64,000 nucleotides of DNA. Origin: a bacterium (GTDB taxonomy: Bacteria > Armatimonadota > Fimbriimonadia > Fimbriimonadales > Fimbriimonadaceae). The notes beneath the pieces are model-generated. The model did not search any database. It was not told where the DNA came from and worked only from the letters and a program-made list of their open reading frames with translations. The DNA lies in contig JAIXQR010000007.1 in the NCBI GenBank assembly GCA_027485645.1, positions 620,001 through 684,000 on the forward strand, given 5' to 3'. The translations under genes and the position numbers were made by a program. This document shows positions 62,969-64,000 of this stretch, in pieces (position 1 is the stretch's first letter; every line of letters begins with the position of its first letter).

Positions 62969-64000
62969 TTTGGTCTAATCGCCAGCGCGTGTTAGCTGAA
63001 ACGTCCCTTCCCCTCCAGTGGGAACACTTGGAGAGCACAGGACGGCTGGAAAACTTCCGCCGCGCGGCCGAGCAAAAAGGCGAATTTCAAGGTCTCTGGT
63101 TCAACGATAGCGATGTCTATAAATGGGCCGAGGCCTGTGCGTACGTACTTGCCCATCAATCTAACCCCAAGATCCGCGAAAAACTAGACGAACTGATTCG
63201 TCTAATCGCCGCAGCGCAATGTCCCGATGGGTACTTGAACACGTACTTCCAATTGAAGTTTCCCGATTTGCGTTGGTGCAATCTCAACATGATGCATGAG
63301 ATGTACTGCGGCGGGCACCTCATTGAGGCTGGGGTCGCAATAAACCAAGCCCTTAATGATGGCCGATTGCTGGAAGTTGGCGTCAAATTCGCCGACCACG
63401 TCATGTCCGTCTTTGGCCCCGGAAAGCGGGTTGGGTACTGCGGACACGAGGAATTTGAACTTGCGCTCCTCAAACTCGCGGATGAAACGAACGAGCAAAA
63501 ATACCGGGACTTTTCTCGCTGGATGGTAGAAGTGCGGGGTTCGCGCCCGAGCCCGTTCGAGAGCGAACTTCGAGATCCAATCTCGCTGAGCGTCACGCCG
63601 AACCCGGACCAAAGGCCCAGTACCACCGAGTACACCGGGGAGTACTACCAAGATCACACGCCGATTCGGGAGCACACCACCGTCGTCGGCCACGCCGTCC
63701 GGGCGATGTACCTCTACACTGCCGCAGCCGAACTTGCCAAAGACAAAACGGATTCGGAACTGGAACAGGCGCTTCTTGCCACCTGGAATAGCCTGGCGAA
63801 GCATCGCCTGTACGTCACCGGCGGCCTAGGGTCAAGCTCCTCGAACGAAGGGTTCACCCAAGATTTCGATCTGCCAAACCTAACCGCCTATGCCGAAACC
63901 TGTGCGGCATGCGGACTCGCCCAGTGGGGACTTTCCTTGCTCGAAGCCACCGGCAACAGTGATTTCGCCGACATCATCGAGCTGGCTCTCTACAACGGCA
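62908..64000 (+). CDS. GH127-type glycoside hydrolase (beta-L-arabinofuranosidase family), cut at the window end
   Basis: I translated it by hand; the frame is open to base 64000 (about 364 codons seen). The ATG at 62908 sits behind an extended -10; the ATG at 62926 is an alternative, after which PLQCIELTDPFWSNRQRV gives the family's usual N-terminus. Diagnostic text: GRLENFRRAAEQKGEFQGLWFNDSDVYKWAEA in outline, NMMHEMYCGGHLIEAGVA, REHTTVVGHAVRAMYLYTAAAELA, LYVTGGLGSSSSNEGFTQDFDLPNLTAYAETCAACG. GH127 enzymes release L-arabinofuranose and use a zinc-bound Cys; that part lies beyond the window. No signal peptide, so a cytosolic step of glycan use. Confidence 0.88.
   Translation, partial: MPFRRVMRRIPLQCIELTDPFWSNRQRVLAETSLPLQWEHLESTGRLENFRRAAEQKGEFQGLWFNDSDVYKWAEACAYVLAHQSNPKIREKLDELIRLIAAAQCPDGYLNTYFQLKFPDLRWCNLNMMHEMYCGGHLIEAGVAINQALNDGRLLEVGVKFADHVMSVFGPGKRVGYCGHEEFELALLKLADETNEQKYRDFSRWMVEVRGSRPSPFESELRDPISLSVTPNPDQRPSTTEYTGEYYQDHTPIREHTTVVGHAVRAMYLYTAAAELAKDKTDSELEQALLATWNSLAKHRLYVTGGLGSSSSNEGFTQDFDLPNLTAYAETCAACGLAQWGLSLLEATGNSDFADIIELALYNG

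Noticed and set aside
1-64000. CRISPR arrays, insertion sequences, prophage or integrase genes
   Set aside because: No direct-repeat arrays, no transposase or recombinase motifs, and no inverted repeats flanking genes were seen.

Overview
The window is densely packed chromosomal DNA, moderately GC-rich by eye, with genes on both strands, very short intergenic gaps and many start/stop overlaps. I see no insertion sequence, prophage, CRISPR array or rRNA. Markers such as an LpxH-like phosphatase, BON and YceI proteins, CcmE/CcmF, two TatA genes, MacA/MacB-type parts, secreted glycosidases and chromosomal ParAB suggest a free-living aerobic bacterium with a Gram-negative envelope. The gene mix (short secreted proteins of no known family, a glycine-rich RRM protein, an unlinked leuD, short-form GlgP, GH2 and GH127 enzymes, BNR-repeat proteins) reminds me of Armatimonadota/Fimbriimonadia. 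That is an impression from memory, not a database result.

Layout. 1-7.4 kb: PDZ-hydrolase (cut at the window edge) divergent from a PadR regulator across a perfect palindrome; CsbD, BON lipoprotein, YceI and a CPVC thioredoxin-like protein; an aldo/keto reductase divergent from a nitronate monooxygenase-like enzyme. 7.4-12.3 kb: GH2 beta-galactosidase and a glutaminase-A-like (DUF4965/DUF1793) protein, probably one glycan-degrading operon. 12.3-13.8 kb: AT-richer patch with two unknown membrane proteins. 13.8-21.8 kb: DUF192, LeuD, TrpE, TPR protein plus large secreted protein, aldehyde dehydrogenase, RRM-RGG protein, HAD phosphatase. 21.8-33.3 kb: glycogen phosphorylase, EtfBA, a peptidyl-prolyl isomerase, MazG, ParA-ParB, a GNAT/nitrilase pair and an M1-like peptidase. 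33.4-41.2 kb: tRNA-Met, a large BNR/Ig-like secreted protein with tandem terminators, MacB-like permease plus a long MacA-like adaptor, and a C39-like peptidase. 41.2-50.8 kb: rpsD, GNAT, M32 carboxypeptidase, glyQ, two TatA, and an operon of unknown protein, PqqD-like protein, mini FtsX-type permease and LolD/MacB-type ATPase. 50.8-64 kb: class III aminotransferase, Gfo/Idh/MocA dehydrogenase, threonine aldolase, 3'-5' exonuclease-like protein, CcmE (Cys type)-CcmF-PanD-PyrE, tRNA-Leu, LpxH-like phosphatase, GT28 glycolipid glycosyltransferase with membrane proteins, and the 5' part of a GH127 enzyme.

Two window-wide patterns stand out. First, at least ten genes have a TAnnnT-type -10 element (often extended, TGnTAnnnT or TGnCATAAT) only 6-9 nt before the start codon, with no Shine-Dalgarno sequence, which predicts leaderless or near-leaderless mRNAs. 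Second, five of ten convergent gene pairs end in an interlocked 4-bp stop-stop overlap (CTAG, TTAG, TTAA or CTAA). The genes with real 5' leaders are the exceptions: the RRM gene (about 113 nt) and rpsD (about 37 nt with a hairpin), both plausible sites of RNA-level control.
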